Below are positions 1 through 11,309 of a stretch of 64,000 nucleotides of DNA, piece after piece. The stretch's first letter is position 1; every line of letters starts with the position of its first letter. Below the pieces are notes generated by a model that was not told where the DNA came from, did not search any database, and saw only the letters and a list, made by a program, of their open reading frames with translations. The position numbers and the translations under genes were made by a program. The DNA comes from Thozetella sp. PMI_491 (lineage: Eukaryota > Ascomycota > Sordariomycetes > Chaetosphaeriales > Chaetosphaeriaceae), in contig MU270022.1 in assembly GCA_021432635.1 (NCBI GenBank), forward strand, positions 558,001-622,000, in the 5' to 3' direction.

Positions 1-1345
1 GAAGACTCGATACCTGGCCGACATGGCCGGAGTTTGGGAAGGCTGAGAAAGATGCCAGCTTCGCGGCAGCGAAGGCGGAGATAATTGCCCAATATGGGGA
101 GGGGGCACTACGGCAAAGCTGGCTGAAAGTCTGTAAAGCTCTAGAGACCGTCACTGAGACGCTTGCAGCGCTCGGCACCAGCGCTATCCCTGTTTTCGAA
201 ATGGCAGAGCTTAGCAAGAGCGGCCTGTCGGATGCACAGCGACAGCAGATGAAGTCCAGAGGTTGCTGCGTCGTGCGAGGTGTCCTCGGCGAGGAAGAGG
301 CCAACTCGCTATTTGCAGACTTGAAACGTTTTGTGGGGGAGAACAAGGACAAAATAAAGGGATGGCCAATCGAGTCGCCAGCGATGCTCAATCTCTACAA
401 CTCTCCAACCCAGATTGCTGTTCGAACACGCCCCAACCAAATTCGCCTGCAGACACTGCTCAACTCCCTCTACCACGATGAGTCTGGTGAGACGAGCCCG
501 GAGCCCTTGAGCTACACGGACGCGACGCGAATTCGGTCGCCCGGCCAGCCATTCTTAGGCCTCGGTCCGCACATCGATGCGGGCAGCTTGTGCCGTTGGG
601 CTGATCCGCAGTACCGCAAAGTCTACGACCGCATCTTCTCCGGCCACCCAGAGCAACACGACATCTATGACCTCAATGTCCGCAAAGGGGCTGACCAGTT
701 TCTCTTCAAGGCCAAGGCACATTCCGCTGTCTTCCGCTCTTTCCAGGGCTGGACCGCATTGACGCCCGCCTCGCCGTCCTGTGGCACTTTGATGCTATAT
801 CCGGACGTTTCCAGCGTGATTGCCTATATGCTCTTGCGTCCATTTTTTTCTCCGCCCGAGAACGAAGAGGACATAATGGATGCGAGCAAATGGTCCTTCG
901 ATCCGGAGTCAACTTCCTTCCCTGGAACATTCAAGGACCAGAGCCAACGACTGAGTGTGACGTCGCACCCGCATCTCCGGTTGAGAGAGTGCGTTTCCTA
1001 CATTCCGGACATGAGGCCTGGTGATACCGTCTGGTGGCATACGGACGTAAGCAATCTCCTCGTGGACGTTGGTTCGAAGCAGAGGCTAACAATGAACAGA
1101 TGTGTCACGCCGTCGATCCGGAACATCTCGGTAAAGATGATGCGAGCGTTGTTTACGTGGCTGCATGTCCGACCACGTCGATTAATAAACAGTACATCAA
1201 GAAGCAGCTCAGCGCCGCGTTAGCCGGCCGCCCCCCTCCCGACTGCCTAGGCTTGGAACTTGACGAGCGAGAACTGAGAGGATATAAAGGCTTCGACGCA
1301 ATTTCGGAGAGCGGCAAAAGGGTGTTAGGGTTCGATTTGCTTTAG
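1..1345 (+). CDS. DUF1479 family protein, 3' part (5' end outside window)
   Basis: Exons <1..1046 and 1100..1345; the 53-bp intron has a GTAAGC donor and a GGCTAAC branch point. The frame is already open at base 3, and the residues before the ATG at 201 look like the usual DUF1479 N-terminal region, so 201 is an internal Met and the true start lies left of the window. About 429 residues are visible. A double-stranded beta-helix oxygenase fold is suggested by GPHIDAGS (HxD) and, across the intron, WWHTDMCHAVDPEH, which supplies the distal His. The family is widespread and resembles Fe(II)/2-oxoglutarate enzymes; the substrate is unknown. Protein ends GFDLL. Confidence 0.85.
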
Positions 1346-2127
1346 TTTTGTATACTGATGAACAAGCTTATGAGGACCATGTCTGTCTAATTAAACTTGC
1401 TCGCGTCTGACGACGATACGGATTATTCCGTAGGTCCAACCCATCCTATCGCAGTTGGATGGTCGCAGATCCTTCGGTCCGTCGGTACAAATAAACTAGT
1501 AGTAAACATGCTGTAACTTGCTAGGGCATGGATTATATACCCCCAAAGCAATTGAAGGTTGAAATTTGATGGAATGGCCGCTAGGGCTTACCATTGTCAC
1601 AACCCTGCCACTTCAAGATGAAATGATACCAGATCCCTGAACTGCTACCTGGATAGGAAAGGCCTAACAGATGACCGATGGAGCACGCCATTAAGCGTCC
1701 AGGCCTATCACGGTCTGGACCTCTCACAAGTCCCTCGGGGGTAGTAAAGTGCTATCTAAGAAATTTGCGTTTCAAATGCACTCCTACATTGGTATTTTGC
1801 CGTTTCGCCGCGCGCTACCAAACGACAGCTAGGCGAAGGATGACCGCTTTCTAGAATGGGTGCCAAGAGAAGGATGCAACGACGCTTAAGCGATCTGGGA
1901 TTGAACTATCGAGATGCGGGATCAATAAAACCAGGGTCTCAAAAGATGAACAATTGTATCAAGGGGCCATGTTGGACGTCTATTCTTGGCCTACAAGAAG
2001 ATTTATGATTTATACAACGCTGAACATGCTATCGGCGCGGGTTTGATATATGCCTCCCCTCTGCTGAGTGACGAGGACAATTACTACCACGCAACCTGTG
2101 CCACTTGACTTGTCACGAAATACAGTC
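1346..2127. other. intergenic region
   Basis: Holds the 3' flank of the DUF1479 gene and the promoter of the GH128 gene. I see no credible coding region, repeat or RNA gene. Confidence 0.5.
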
Positions 2128-2904
2128 ATGCTGCTCTCTTTAGCGTCTCTATTATTCCTAGCATCCTCGGCCCATGCCGCAGGAAAACGTGGTCTTGGCT
2201 GGCCATCATCTAACACGGATCCTGTCTCCCTCTTCACAACGACCGGGTCTAAAGTGACATGGCTATATAACTGGGGCCGCGTGCCAACGCCTAATTCGAC
2301 GCTGGAGTTCGTTCCGATGCAATGGGATGAAGCTGCCATCAGTACTTTCGCCGCCCAGACCAAGAATGCCACACACATGCTGGGCTTTAACGAACCTGAA
2401 CGCTCTGATCAGGCCAATCTACCCGCTGCTCAGGCAGCCGCAGACTGGGTCAAGTATATCGAGCCGCTCCGCAAGGCCGGGGTTCGATGCGGGAGCCCAG
2501 GCATTTCGGCGGGCTCGACTGGCATCAACTGGCTGATCAGCTTCCTGGCCGCGATCCGGGCGCAGGGGAGCGACGTCGATTTTTATGCGCTGCATTGGTA
2601 CGGCGAGGGACTCGGTGGGTTCTACGACTATCTCTGGTCTTCGTATTACCAGCTCGGCGCGGATAAGACGGTCTGGATTACCGAATACGCGACGAGCAAC
2701 TTCAATGAAGCGAATCCTTTGTCCCAGGCGGTCGTCGAAGATTTCGCCAAGCAGAGTATTGCGTATTTGGACTCGTTGGACTGGATAGAGCGATATGCAT
2801 GGTTTGGTGCGATGCCGGACGTCGGTGGGGTTGGGAAATGGGCAGCATTGATGGATGGCAAAGGAGGCCTGACAAATCTTGGGAAGATCTACCGCGACAC
2901 GTAG
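2128..2904 (+). CDS. secreted GH128 endo-beta-1,3-glucanase (Asl1-like)
   Basis: Single exon, 258 aa. The open frame begins earlier, at a GTG (2068), but the first ATG is at 2128 and opens directly into a signal peptide (MLLSLASLLFLASSAHA), so I choose 2128. The mature protein starts near KRGLGWPSS, the usual start of the glycosyl hydrolase catalytic core of family 128. The TIM-barrel acid/base and nucleophile glutamates are expected in GFNEPE and WITEYATS, both present. Family members hydrolyse beta-1,3-glucan, so a role in remodelling its own cell wall or attacking other fungi is likely. No carbohydrate-binding module or GPI signal is seen; length is typical of a stand-alone catalytic domain. 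Confidence 0.9.
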   Translation: MLLSLASLLFLASSAHAAGKRGLGWPSSNTDPVSLFTTTGSKVTWLYNWGRVPTPNSTLEFVPMQWDEAAISTFAAQTKNATHMLGFNEPERSDQANLPAAQAAADWVKYIEPLRKAGVRCGSPGISAGSTGINWLISFLAAIRAQGSDVDFYALHWYGEGLGGFYDYLWSSYYQLGADKTVWITEYATSNFNEANPLSQAVVEDFAKQSIAYLDSLDWIERYAWFGAMPDVGGVGKWAALMDGKGGLTNLGKIYRDT

Positions 2905-3670
2905 AGAGCCAAGGTGGGAGAAATAATAAACTACATTCTAGCTTCCTTGTCTGCCTACCTCCCGAGAGTAGCCACCGCAGCTGTGGAGCACCAACGTCGT
3001 GGTCTTGACATCGCGCCAAATCATGAAGCGCGGGAATACCCGCCGAGATCTGACAGCCAACGCCCTTGAGCTGCTTGGCAGGCCCCTGCTGGCGCGATAC
3101 CTCGCTCCACTGATTGCTAGCGAGATGCGAGAATCGATGATCGTGATCCAGAAGCTCCAGTAGCTCCCTCTCAAGTAGAAGATTTGTGGCAAGCAAACCA
3201 CAGCGTTAGTCATGGTGTGCAGTTGACCACAAAGCATTGCATTAAAGCGGGTTTCCCTGTATGAGATAAATCTGGTAAAGCTCTGGGTAGAATAGGCCTC
3301 TTGCTGGGTCCTCCTAAAATGGAATTGTGTCGACAACGTCGCCTGGCAATATGGTGGCCGGCGGGGAATTGCGAATTTGCTAGCATCTATATAGTAGTGG
3401 CATCGTGGCAAACGGCGCCGCTTCCGTCTCGCAGAGCTGAGACATGAGGTATAGGTACCGTTCTCGTGTGTGCTTCTGCTGAGGGGTGTAGCCGCATGCG
3501 GCAAAGCTACGCAACGCGATCAAGACAAACTGTTTTACGGGTCTTCCTCTGACATTTAGTGGCGGAAAGGCGCGAACAAAGAAATACGTTCAAATTTATA
3601 AACCAGGCGATCGGTTTCCCCCCCGCCCCCCCTTCTCTTGGCGAACGGCTTGGGTGCCACAGACAACATA
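2905..3670. other. intergenic region
   Basis: Promoter side of the CAP-domain gene. Minus-strand open frames of 164 and 188 codons here (2702-3504) have no recognisable domain and partly overlap the GH128 gene; I regard them as chance. Confidence 0.45.
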
Positions 3671-6010
3671 ATGCTGACACTTTTAACGTCAATAATTATC
3701 ACAGCTGTCGCCATCTCAACGCCAACAGAAGCCAGAGCTAATGCACATCATGTTGGGAGGTTAGCTGCTGCAAATAGCTCCAGTGGTGGGTTGCAATGCA
3801 CCACCATCACATCAGTGTTTTTTGTCTCGGTCGAGCCCGCGAATGCTACTGTTTCGGACGCCACGACGGCTACTGTTTCGGACGCCACGGCGGCTACTGT
3901 TTCGGATGCCACGACCGCCTCCATACCAACATTCACTTCGGTGCGCGCAGGTATCCATAAAGTAGCAACCTCTAACAGAAAAAGAATTAGCTCTATCCCA
4001 TCGGGTGCGTCCGTGGAAGCGAGCGCAGCTTCGCAAGCGAACGCCTCTCTGGAATCAAGCGCCTCTGTGGAAGTAAGCCCCTCTGGAGATGCAGGCGCCC
4101 CTGCAGTAGCAAGTGAGTCCGTGGGGCAAAGCGAATCTACGAAATCAAGGGAGTCTGCGAGTTCGAATGAATCCTCAGGAGGAAGCACCGTCGCAGACAT
4201 AAATACGTCCGTCATACCAGAGACTTCCGCAGAAACCAGTCCCTCTGCGGAAGCAGAAACCTCCGTAGAAACATCCAGTTCAGGAGAATCAAGTGTATCT
4301 GAAGCGTCGAGCGTATCTACACCAATTGCCAACATCGTCAAAGCAGGGTCGAAGTCTACACAAACAATACTCGTCCGGTCCAAGACCACGCCAAAGCCGA
4401 ATACTACAATAAAGACCACCCCCAAAACCACTCCAAAAACCACTCCCAAAACCACATCAAAAACTACCTCAAAAACTACCCCGAAGACAATCCCAAAGAC
4501 AACCCCCAAGACAACCCCCAAGACGACCCCCAAAACCACTCCCAGGACCACCCCCAAGACTACCCCGAAGACTACCCCGAAGACAACCCCAAAAACAACC
4601 CCAAAAACCACTCTCAAAACTACCCCAAAGACCACTCCTAAGATTACCTCAAAAACTACCCCGAAGACCACTCCCAAAACCACTGCCAAGACTACCTCAA
4701 AAACTACCCCGAAGGCAACTCCCAAAACCACTCCCAAGACTACCTCGAAAACCACCCCGAAAACAACTCCCAAAACCACTCCTAAGACTACCTCAAAAAC
4801 TACAACAAAGACCACTCCCAAAACCACTCCCAAGACCACTCTCAAAACCACCTCAAAGTCTACTGCAAAAACTACTCCTAAAACAGTTTCTACAACGACT
4901 CCTAAGAGTACTTCGAGAACCACTTCGAAGACCACCTCTACAAGCACGCCGAATCTCAATCCTACTTCCAAACAGGGGGCCGTTTCTCAACTGAAGACCA
5001 CGTCGACTAAGCCAAGCTCTCCTGCGGTGTCAACAAGTTCCATTGCCTCACCCACTTCGAGCAATTTGGCCAGCTCAGCCAGTCCGAGTAGCTTAGCTAG
5101 CTCAACTAGTTCCGCCAGCTTCGGCAGTTCAGCTAGCTCCATTAGCTCAACAAGTCCAAAAAGCCCAGCCAGTTCAAGTAGTTCGACCAGTTCTACAAGT
5201 CCAACTACTTCAACCAGTTCGACGAGTTCGACGAGCTCCAAATCCTCTTCAAGCTCGACATCTTCAAGCTCAACCTCGTCTACAAGCTCATCATCCTTGA
5301 CTTCGACTAGATCGACCTCTTTTAAGATTACTTCCACCACCGTCTCTCGGGGGACAACTACAACTACCTCCTCTACCACGACATCTCTCCTACCGACCAC
5401 AACTTCGACCCCTCCCCCACCAACTACCGTCACTACCTCGATCGCCCCGACCCCGGCTACCACGACTCTTGCACCATCTGCGTTCAGCGCCCTCGCAGTT
5501 CATAACGCTGCTAGGACTCCACTTGGCGAGGTACCATTGGTCTGGGATGCGAATCTAGAGGCAGCGGCGCAGAATATATCGTCGTATCTTGCTGCGAACC
5601 AAGAGGCTACGGATGATGCGCCCGGCATGAGCTTCTTCTTCGCTTCTCCGGGAAGCAACCAGAACCTAGTAGATGCGGCCAAAAACTGGGTTAATGAAGG
5701 GGACTATTACACATACGGGCCGATTCCAACCGGTGATATTAGCGAATACGGCCGCTACAGTAAGTTTCCTCGTCAAATCCGGAGGAGCCAAACGGACTAG
5801 GGCCCTCACTTCGTTATCTTAAGCTAACTTCCACAGCCCAGATAGTTTGGAACACCACCCGCCGGCTGGGCATGGCCTGGGCCCAAAATGGCAAAGACGT
5901 TTTCGTCATCGCCTTCTATGACCCACCAGGAAATACGTGAGTATGCAGAAAGCTATGCCGTTTCTATGCCGCTAATTGAGTGTGACAGAGTCGGTCAATA
6001 CCCTTATTAA
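3671..6010 (+). CDS. secreted CAP/PR-1-like protein with long TTPK-repeat stalk
   Basis: Exons 3671..5759, 5837..5936, 5989..6010; 736 aa. The frame opens upstream at a TTG, but the first ATG (3671) starts a signal peptide (MLTLLTSIIITAVAIS). Order: signal peptide; three 8-residue ATVSDATT units near residue 59; Ser/Glu-rich segment; about 190 residues of TTPK tandem repeats (about 240-432); Ser/Thr-rich segment to about 590; CAP domain from about 605. Splicing restores the CAP signatures EYGRYTQIVWN and, at the very C-terminus, YDPPGNTVGQYPY. HNAAR is present, but the canonical GHYTQ histidine is Arg and the usual HSG-GEN segment is not recognisable. CAP proteins bind sterols or lipids; the stalk is likely heavily O-mannosylated and extended across the wall. 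The exact substrate is unknown. Confidence 0.85.
3845..3916 (+). repeat. three tandem 24-bp units (ATVSDATT)
   Basis: Three in-frame 24-bp copies, differing by a few bases, just after the signal peptide of the CAP-domain gene. Confidence 0.85.
4384..4965 (+). repeat. degenerate 12-bp TTPK tandem array
   Basis: Roughly 45 in-frame 12-bp units (ACC-ACN-CCN-AAG/A) encode Thr-Thr-Pro-Lys with occasional Ser, Ala, Leu or Ile changes. Third positions vary between copies, so the array is not freshly expanded throughout. Copy number is expected to vary between strains. Confidence 0.9.
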
Positions 6011-6252
6011 TCCGAAAAGCTCAGGTTTCGGTACCTTTAAGGCAACCAAATACTAGCGGTTAGCCCCTTGGAGAGATCCGCCAGGCACGAGAGGTGGACA
6101 TAGGATACTTGCCTCGAGTATCAGCTCGGCCGTTTCCATCCGTACAACGAGCTTGTGTCTTGGCTTCTACACACATTCTATTTGCCGATCCCTTGGCGGA
6201 TAACAAAGTAAGGGTTAACTCGGTGAATAGGCCATCGGTTCATTCGTTGTAG

Positions 6253-7143
6253 CTATTTCAAATGTGTATACATGAACTCGTACATTTCTTCAAGACGATA
6301 CTTAGCATCCCGGTCGAATAAATGGTCAAGCCCAGGGATCCTCTCAAACCGGAAATCAGCCCCAATTTCCGAAAGCACCTCTGCAACTTCCTCGGACTGC
6401 TCGATGCCAACTTTGGTGTCAGCATCTGGGTGTACAATGTATGTCGGAGCAAGAGAGCCTTTCTTCTTTATAGCTAACCGAATGACCGTATCCTCATCTC
6501 CAGCACGAACGTCCCACAGCTCGTCCAGGTGAGGATCCTGAAGCATGAATAGGTACATGTTTTGTCGAGAGCTGGACTGGGGGCTCCCTGAAGTTGGTGC
6601 GGCATTCTTGTCCAGGAATGGTGCAACGACGCTCCGATCGATAATCGGCCGGTCCGCGCCCCCAAGCTGCGGCTTGTGGAAGAACTCTCCGCAGGGATCC
6701 GTCATAGGGTAGATGGGCAGCAGCACTTGCGGTATGTCTGACCTGAGCCCGGCCATGAAAGTAAGGTACCCCCCGGCAGAAACGCCCGAGACTGCGATTC
6801 GAGTCGGATCAAGAACAATACCGGACGACTGGGGTACGTGATGTTGCAGGTCATCACGGACAAACGTGAGGCAGTCTACGACATCGGTAATGATGTCGCG
6901 GGCCGGAACCTGCGGGGCAAGCCTGTAATCGGCTGACACCAGGGCATATCCATTTTGCAGTACGGAAAAGCAATGCGGTCGTACTTCAGTCCGACTTCCT
7001 TGTAGAAGGCCACCTCCATGAAAGAAGATCAGGATCGGAGTTTTGGACGTAGTTGGAGGATCTTCTGGGAGGTAGAGGTCGAGGTGGACGTCTAGTTGCC
7101 CGACAGTCTTGTACACGACGGTCACCTTTGGATAATCGGCCAT
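6253..7143 (-). CDS. alpha/beta-hydrolase (HSL/alpha-beta hydrolase-3 type esterase)
   Basis: Single exon, 296 aa. The frame extends upstream to a TTG; the first ATG (MADYPKV) at 7143 is chosen. FFHGGGLLQGSR is the oxyanion-hole HGG motif, GVSAGGYL carries the nucleophile Ser, HPDADTKV the probable Asp and GLDHLFD the catalytic His. There is no signal peptide, so it is likely cytosolic. Family members hydrolyse short acyl esters or lactones, often in secondary metabolism, but the substrate cannot be read from sequence. It is transcribed towards the CAP-domain gene (3' ends 242 bp apart). Confidence 0.85.
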   Translation of the reverse strand: MADYPKVTVVYKTVGQLDVHLDLYLPEDPPTTSKTPILIFFHGGGLLQGSRTEVRPHCFSVLQNGYALVSADYRLAPQVPARDIITDVVDCLTFVRDDLQHHVPQSSGIVLDPTRIAVSGVSAGGYLTFMAGLRSDIPQVLLPIYPMTDPCGEFFHKPQLGGADRPIIDRSVVAPFLDKNAAPTSGSPQSSSRQNMYLFMLQDPHLDELWDVRAGDEDTVIRLAIKKKGSLAPTYIVHPDADTKVGIEQSEEVAEVLSEIGADFRFERIPGLDHLFDRDAKYRLEEMYEFMYTHLK

Positions 7144-7583
7144 TGTTCTGCGATATAGCCGTGTTTGTGCAAATACCAAATCTGAAAGACAATGACGCTA
7201 CTAAAAGTATGAGAAGTAAGGTGTGCAGTTCTTATATTCTATGTACCATGGGCGGACGTCCCCCGCAATCTCCCTGGGGCGCGGGGTGCAGACTTGCATT
7301 TGCCCCGCTCAAGTCAGACTGACATTGCGTATTCCATTGCGTGTATATTCTGACAGAAAGCGGGCATAAATGCGGGCGATGAGTAATGCCCAAAGCTGAG
7401 TTTAGGCGCAAATTGAGTGGCTCCAGACTTAGTGGACTCTATCAGCCTGGTCTGGCTCTCTCTTTCTGCCATAACACATAGGCGATTAGAAGGAAAGTTT
7501 GTACATTCCCTATATTATACCCGCTAGACATCTCTTAGCCTATTTAAAAAGTATACTGGACCATGTTTTCCTGACATGCGTCT
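7144..7583. other. intergenic region between two hydrolase genes
   Basis: Upstream of the 6253-7143 gene and downstream of the 7584-8893 gene, both on the minus strand. No coding potential or repeat seen. Confidence 0.5.
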
Positions 7584-8893
7584 TCACTTCACATTCTCAT
7601 GAACAAACTCTTGCACGGTTTTATACACAAACGGCTTCGTATACTCCTTAAAACGCAGATCAGTTACCATGCACCCCAAACGAGGCATAAATGTAACTTG
7701 ATTTAGCAGACAACTCACATAATTAAGCAGGTGGCCGGCATTCGGGACCACTGTAGCCTGGAAAGGGCTGGCACCCGGAATCATGGCCTGGGTCAACGAT
7801 AGGAGAGACGGGACGCTGTTGTTGCCAGTAACCAGGCAGTCTCCAGCACAGAAGCCAATATCGCGTTCTACCAGCAATTTTAGCATTACTATTCCGTCGT
7901 TGGAGAGGATCTCGGTCGACCTACGGCCAGTGATTACCAATACAGGGCCTTTGAACGAGCTTGGTTCGCCCTCGAGGGTACCCAAAGTCAGCATCTCGCC
8001 TACCGTAGCCGGCTGCCCCGCTGTGAATGCGTATTCTAGCATCGCAGGATCAAAGTTTCCAGGGCCGAAGAACGCGGTCTGTACGCCGGTCTGGCTCCCG
8101 AAAGCTAGATAGCCGGCCGCGTATGAAGAAAGTGACGGACGGGTGCTCGCCACGACAAATCCACCTCCTAATGCAAACGCTGTGATTCCGACACCGCTGT
8201 GACTAAAGCCTGTGAGGATCAGGGCGTCGGATGCTGCGGGGTGTAATACTGATAGCGAATAGGTTTGGATTGAGCCATACGAATGTCCCACATGAACGAT
8301 CTTGTGGAACGCGGTGATACCTGGAATGCCGCCTGAGCGAAGTGCCTGGGTTAGTCCGTACAGCGCTGCGAGCTGTAGGTTGGACTGGAGTTCGTTGATA
8401 GCCTCTGCACGCTGGGAGCCTCCGACCCCGATCAAGTCCCACGACAAGGTGGAAAAGCCATAGTCGTCGACAGCAACCTTGACGTAGCTGTAGTTGTAAT
8501 TGTCGACCGGAAGGTCCCAGTAGCTTCGGTCGAGTGTCACCCCGTGTGTGAGCAGCTGCACTGTTTTGCCAGGTCCCGATTCGGGCGTACAGAAGGTTGC
8601 CGCGATGCGATATGTACCAGCAACGGTGTCGTACTAGACATGGAGTCAGTTCTGGGCAACTCTTGAGGACTCAGGTGACTTACTCCGGTCAATATCTGGT
8701 TCGAGTAGTTATGGCCTTGTTGCGTCCAATCAAGGAAGAAATTGGACATCTCAATGTTAGTTGCCGGCGCTTTGATGCTGAAGACAGCATTTCGTGCAGA
8801 TATGGCAATGGGGATGGTGATATTCTGGCACTTGCGCGCATATGAAACTGTTGCCGCGCAGATCAGGGCCGCAAAAGCTCCTTGGGTTTTCAT
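7584..8893 (-). CDS. secreted alpha/beta-hydrolase
   Basis: Exons (minus strand) 8893..8684, 8633..7925, 7867..7584; 400 aa. Signal peptide MKTQGAFAALICAATVSYA. Intron 1 (50 bp, GTAAGT) joins ILTG to YDTVAGTYRIAATFC. Intron 2 (7868-7924, 57 bp) is stop-free and a multiple of three; removing it gives TGQRDIGFCAGDC, the expected motif, whereas keeping it adds 19 residues that do not fit the family. THGVTLDRSYWD is the oxyanion strand, VGHSYGS holds the nucleophile Ser and PNAGHLLNY the His. Fungal secreted hydrolases of this type are poorly characterised; the substrate is unknown. Confidence 0.87.
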
Positions 8894-10451
8894 TTTGTTC
8901 GGTAATTGTGTTCCTGTCACGGCCCTGTCCTATCAATTACTGAGCCTGGTCCTGCCGGACCCTTTCCTCTTTATATTTACTTCGTTAGCAGCTCGCCTCT
9001 CAATTGGAACGTGTGTAACGGCATCTCTCGTAGATCATCCTGCATAACGCTATTGACGGGTTAGACGGATCCGAGAAGAAAGCATAACTAGAACTTACTG
9101 CAGGGTTCCACGGCATCTCACTGAGCTACGCATAGAAGTTTATGGCACAGTAGAATACTCCCAATATTGCCAGCCATACAACAATTGTCTCCTGGAACTT
9201 TGATCCAGGTCTTCCTCTTGCGAATTAGCGCATTCTTTGAACACGACCTGTCCATATCCAGAAAAGAAACACTCGGTAGCTAAAGTAGCTTGTAGAACCG
9301 GACAGAGATTTCTGGGAGGTGCCGAGAAAAGTTCGGCAAACCTCCTCCGCTCCATGCTGTCCGTTCAATGTTGTGGAACGTCATAAATACCTATATACCC
9401 TTTTTCGTCAAAATATGGTTGCAGCGAGCCAAAAACCAAGGAAACTAGTCCATTCCCACAGGACACCATTTGTGTCTGACAATTTGCTTCCCTGCTCGCC
9501 AAATAAAGGCTTCGTGGAACCGAGTCCCGGGTCTTATTGCCCTAAGACGCCCTGTTCAAGTGATAGATTACTTTGTCGCCGCATCCCTCGCATGCTTCCC
9601 CTCCCACAGCAAGCTCGGGGGTTGGTATTGCGCAGTCGAACCAATATCTACCTATAGGAAAGGTGCAAATGGATTGCGGGGTAAGGGCAGACACTTCGAC
9701 GGAAACGGTGCGCTTATAGCGAGCCTGCGGCATGAAATATGTCCTTTGCAATTATGTCTTACGAACATATACATTTCCCCGCGTCAGGACCTTGAGCCTA
9801 AAGTTTTACCACCGCCAGCCATGCCGTGCTGATCAAATTACCTTAGCCTTCGAGCGTACCAGGTCAAAGTAAGGCGAAGCATACTTAAAATCTTGCATGG
9901 ACTCCGACAGACGCACTAGTAGGTAGAGGTACGACGTAATTTGTTCAGCAAGGAAGAAAAATAGCGGTTCAGGATGTATTGTCTTTCAACCCTCGGACCC
10001 TATGGAAAGGCCTATCTCGGTTTTCGCATTAAGACTAGAAGTCGATGAGAATTCGGGTGCCAAAGAGCAGTTAGAGTATGGCACGAGTGGTCTCAGAAAG
10101 CGCCAAGTGTAGTCACGCTGAGGTGAAGGCTGATGGTGGCTATTAAATGCTAGTCACTAGGATCACTTGGCGTCATGAAAGCCTTGGTATTTTTTCAAAA
10201 TGTGCCGTAGCGCTGTGAACTTGTTCTACCGAGCCTCAGAACCCTTTTTGGCCCATAATTCGTGAGAAGGTAACGAGCTCTAGCGCGGTATCAGTACCAC
10301 ACAAACCCCCGGCCCATCCTGGGCATCCCATGGGAATAATACACAGCTCCACTGTAGCCCTCGTCTCGAAACTCACCTACCCATGCGCCATAACCTGTAT
10401 CATACCTATTTACCTACTTGATGTCAGTTTGTGCAGCCCGAATCGCACCAG
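8894..10451. other. gene-poor intergenic region
   Basis: About 1.55 kb. Overlapping plus-strand open frames of 112 and 120 codons (9319-9832) and short minus frames have no recognisable motif, signal peptide or intron pattern. No tRNA or transposon was recognised. Confidence 0.45.
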
Positions 10452-11309
10452 CTAGAAGCAGTCAAACGCCTGCAATACATATAGCAATCCAACAAAAGTC
10501 AACGTGGCTATGCCAAACCCGCCAAGCGATGGATCCGACTCCATCTCATCGGTGTCTGAGCCGGATGGTGACGTCGTAGAAGCACCTGTGGGGGTGGTCG
10601 GTGCCGCAGTGTTGCCTGGCGCCGTCTTCGTCGCTGTCGCCGTCGCTCCACCCGCGCTGGCACTGGTGCTCCCCGTTGCGGCCAGGGCAGCCCAAGTGGG
10701 GTACTGGTCGGAGTAAGCCTGTGTTAGGGCGATGCTGAAAGACCCATATGGTTCCCCATGCGCTGTGTGGTCTGAGAGTAAGGTGGATGGGTTCGAGGGA
10801 GAGTTGACGGCCACAGACGAGTATGCGTAGGCAAACGTCTCGCCCTGTGCTGATGCTGCGAACGAGTCGGCATTGATGCATCCTTGGCAGACGAAAGTGG
10901 CGGCGACGTGTGTGCCGTTGACGAAAGTACCCTTTGCAATCGGTTGCAACGTGATAGGGTTCGCCGTATAAACCACAGTGTCTGATTGCGCGTAGCCGCG
11001 AGCATAGCGAGGGGAGATCATCACGTCGTTGCCGTTTGGCCATGCAACGAGCAGGAGGAAGTTGCTCATGGTTGAGCCAAAGTCGACACCGGCCCAGCCA
11101 GCGCCGTTGGTCAGAGGCGACATCAGCTGGACAATGAAGTCGGAAGAGGGTGTCTTGGGCATCGCGATGCCGAACTGGTAACCGGTTCCATCCTGGAACC
11201 CCTGGAACAAAATTCCGGTGTGGGTATCGGTGTAAGGAGAAGCGGTCGGATTTTGTGCCACGGCAGCAGCAGCGAACAGCGCCGCGGCTAGGGAGGCTAG
11301 AGCAGACAT
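10452..11309 (-). CDS. secreted, probably GPI-anchored CDH-cytochrome-like (iron reductase domain) protein
   Basis: Single exon, 285 aa. Signal peptide MSALASLAAALFAAAAVAQ. A beta-sandwich domain resembling the cellobiose-dehydrogenase cytochrome domain follows: GWAGVDFGSTMSNFLLLVAWPNG supplies the probable Met haem ligand and SDHTAHGEPYGSF the probable His ligand; the CQGC pair is also usual. After residue about 205 comes a Ser/Thr/Ala/Pro-rich linker, then a hydrophobic C-terminal segment (FGIATLTFVGLLYVLQAF) typical of a GPI signal or a single anchor. There is no flavin domain, so it would be a stand-alone electron-transfer or haem-binding surface protein. Confidence 0.83.
   Translation of the reverse strand: MSALASLAAALFAAAAVAQNPTASPYTDTHTGILFQGFQDGTGYQFGIAMPKTPSSDFIVQLMSPLTNGAGWAGVDFGSTMSNFLLLVAWPNGNDVMISPRYARGYAQSDTVVYTANPITLQPIAKGTFVNGTHVAATFVCQGCINADSFAASAQGETFAYAYSSVAVNSPSNPSTLLSDHTAHGEPYGSFSIALTQAYSDQYPTWAALAATGSTSASAGGATATATKTAPGNTAAPTTPTGASTTSPSGSDTDEMESDPSLGGFGIATLTFVGLLYVLQAFDCF

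Noticed and set aside
2068-2127. Upstream GTG extension of the GH128 gene
   Set aside because: Nuclear fungal genes start at ATG; ATG 2128 begins a proper signal peptide.
3748-4971. Minus-strand 407-codon frame opposite the CAP-protein gene, and 4987-5463 minus
   Set aside because: Val/Leu-rich mirror image of the TTPK and Ser repeats; an artefact of codon use on the coding strand, with no domains.
9319-9832. Overlapping 112- and 120-codon frames
   Set aside because: No motif, no ordered splice sites, and they overlap in different frames.
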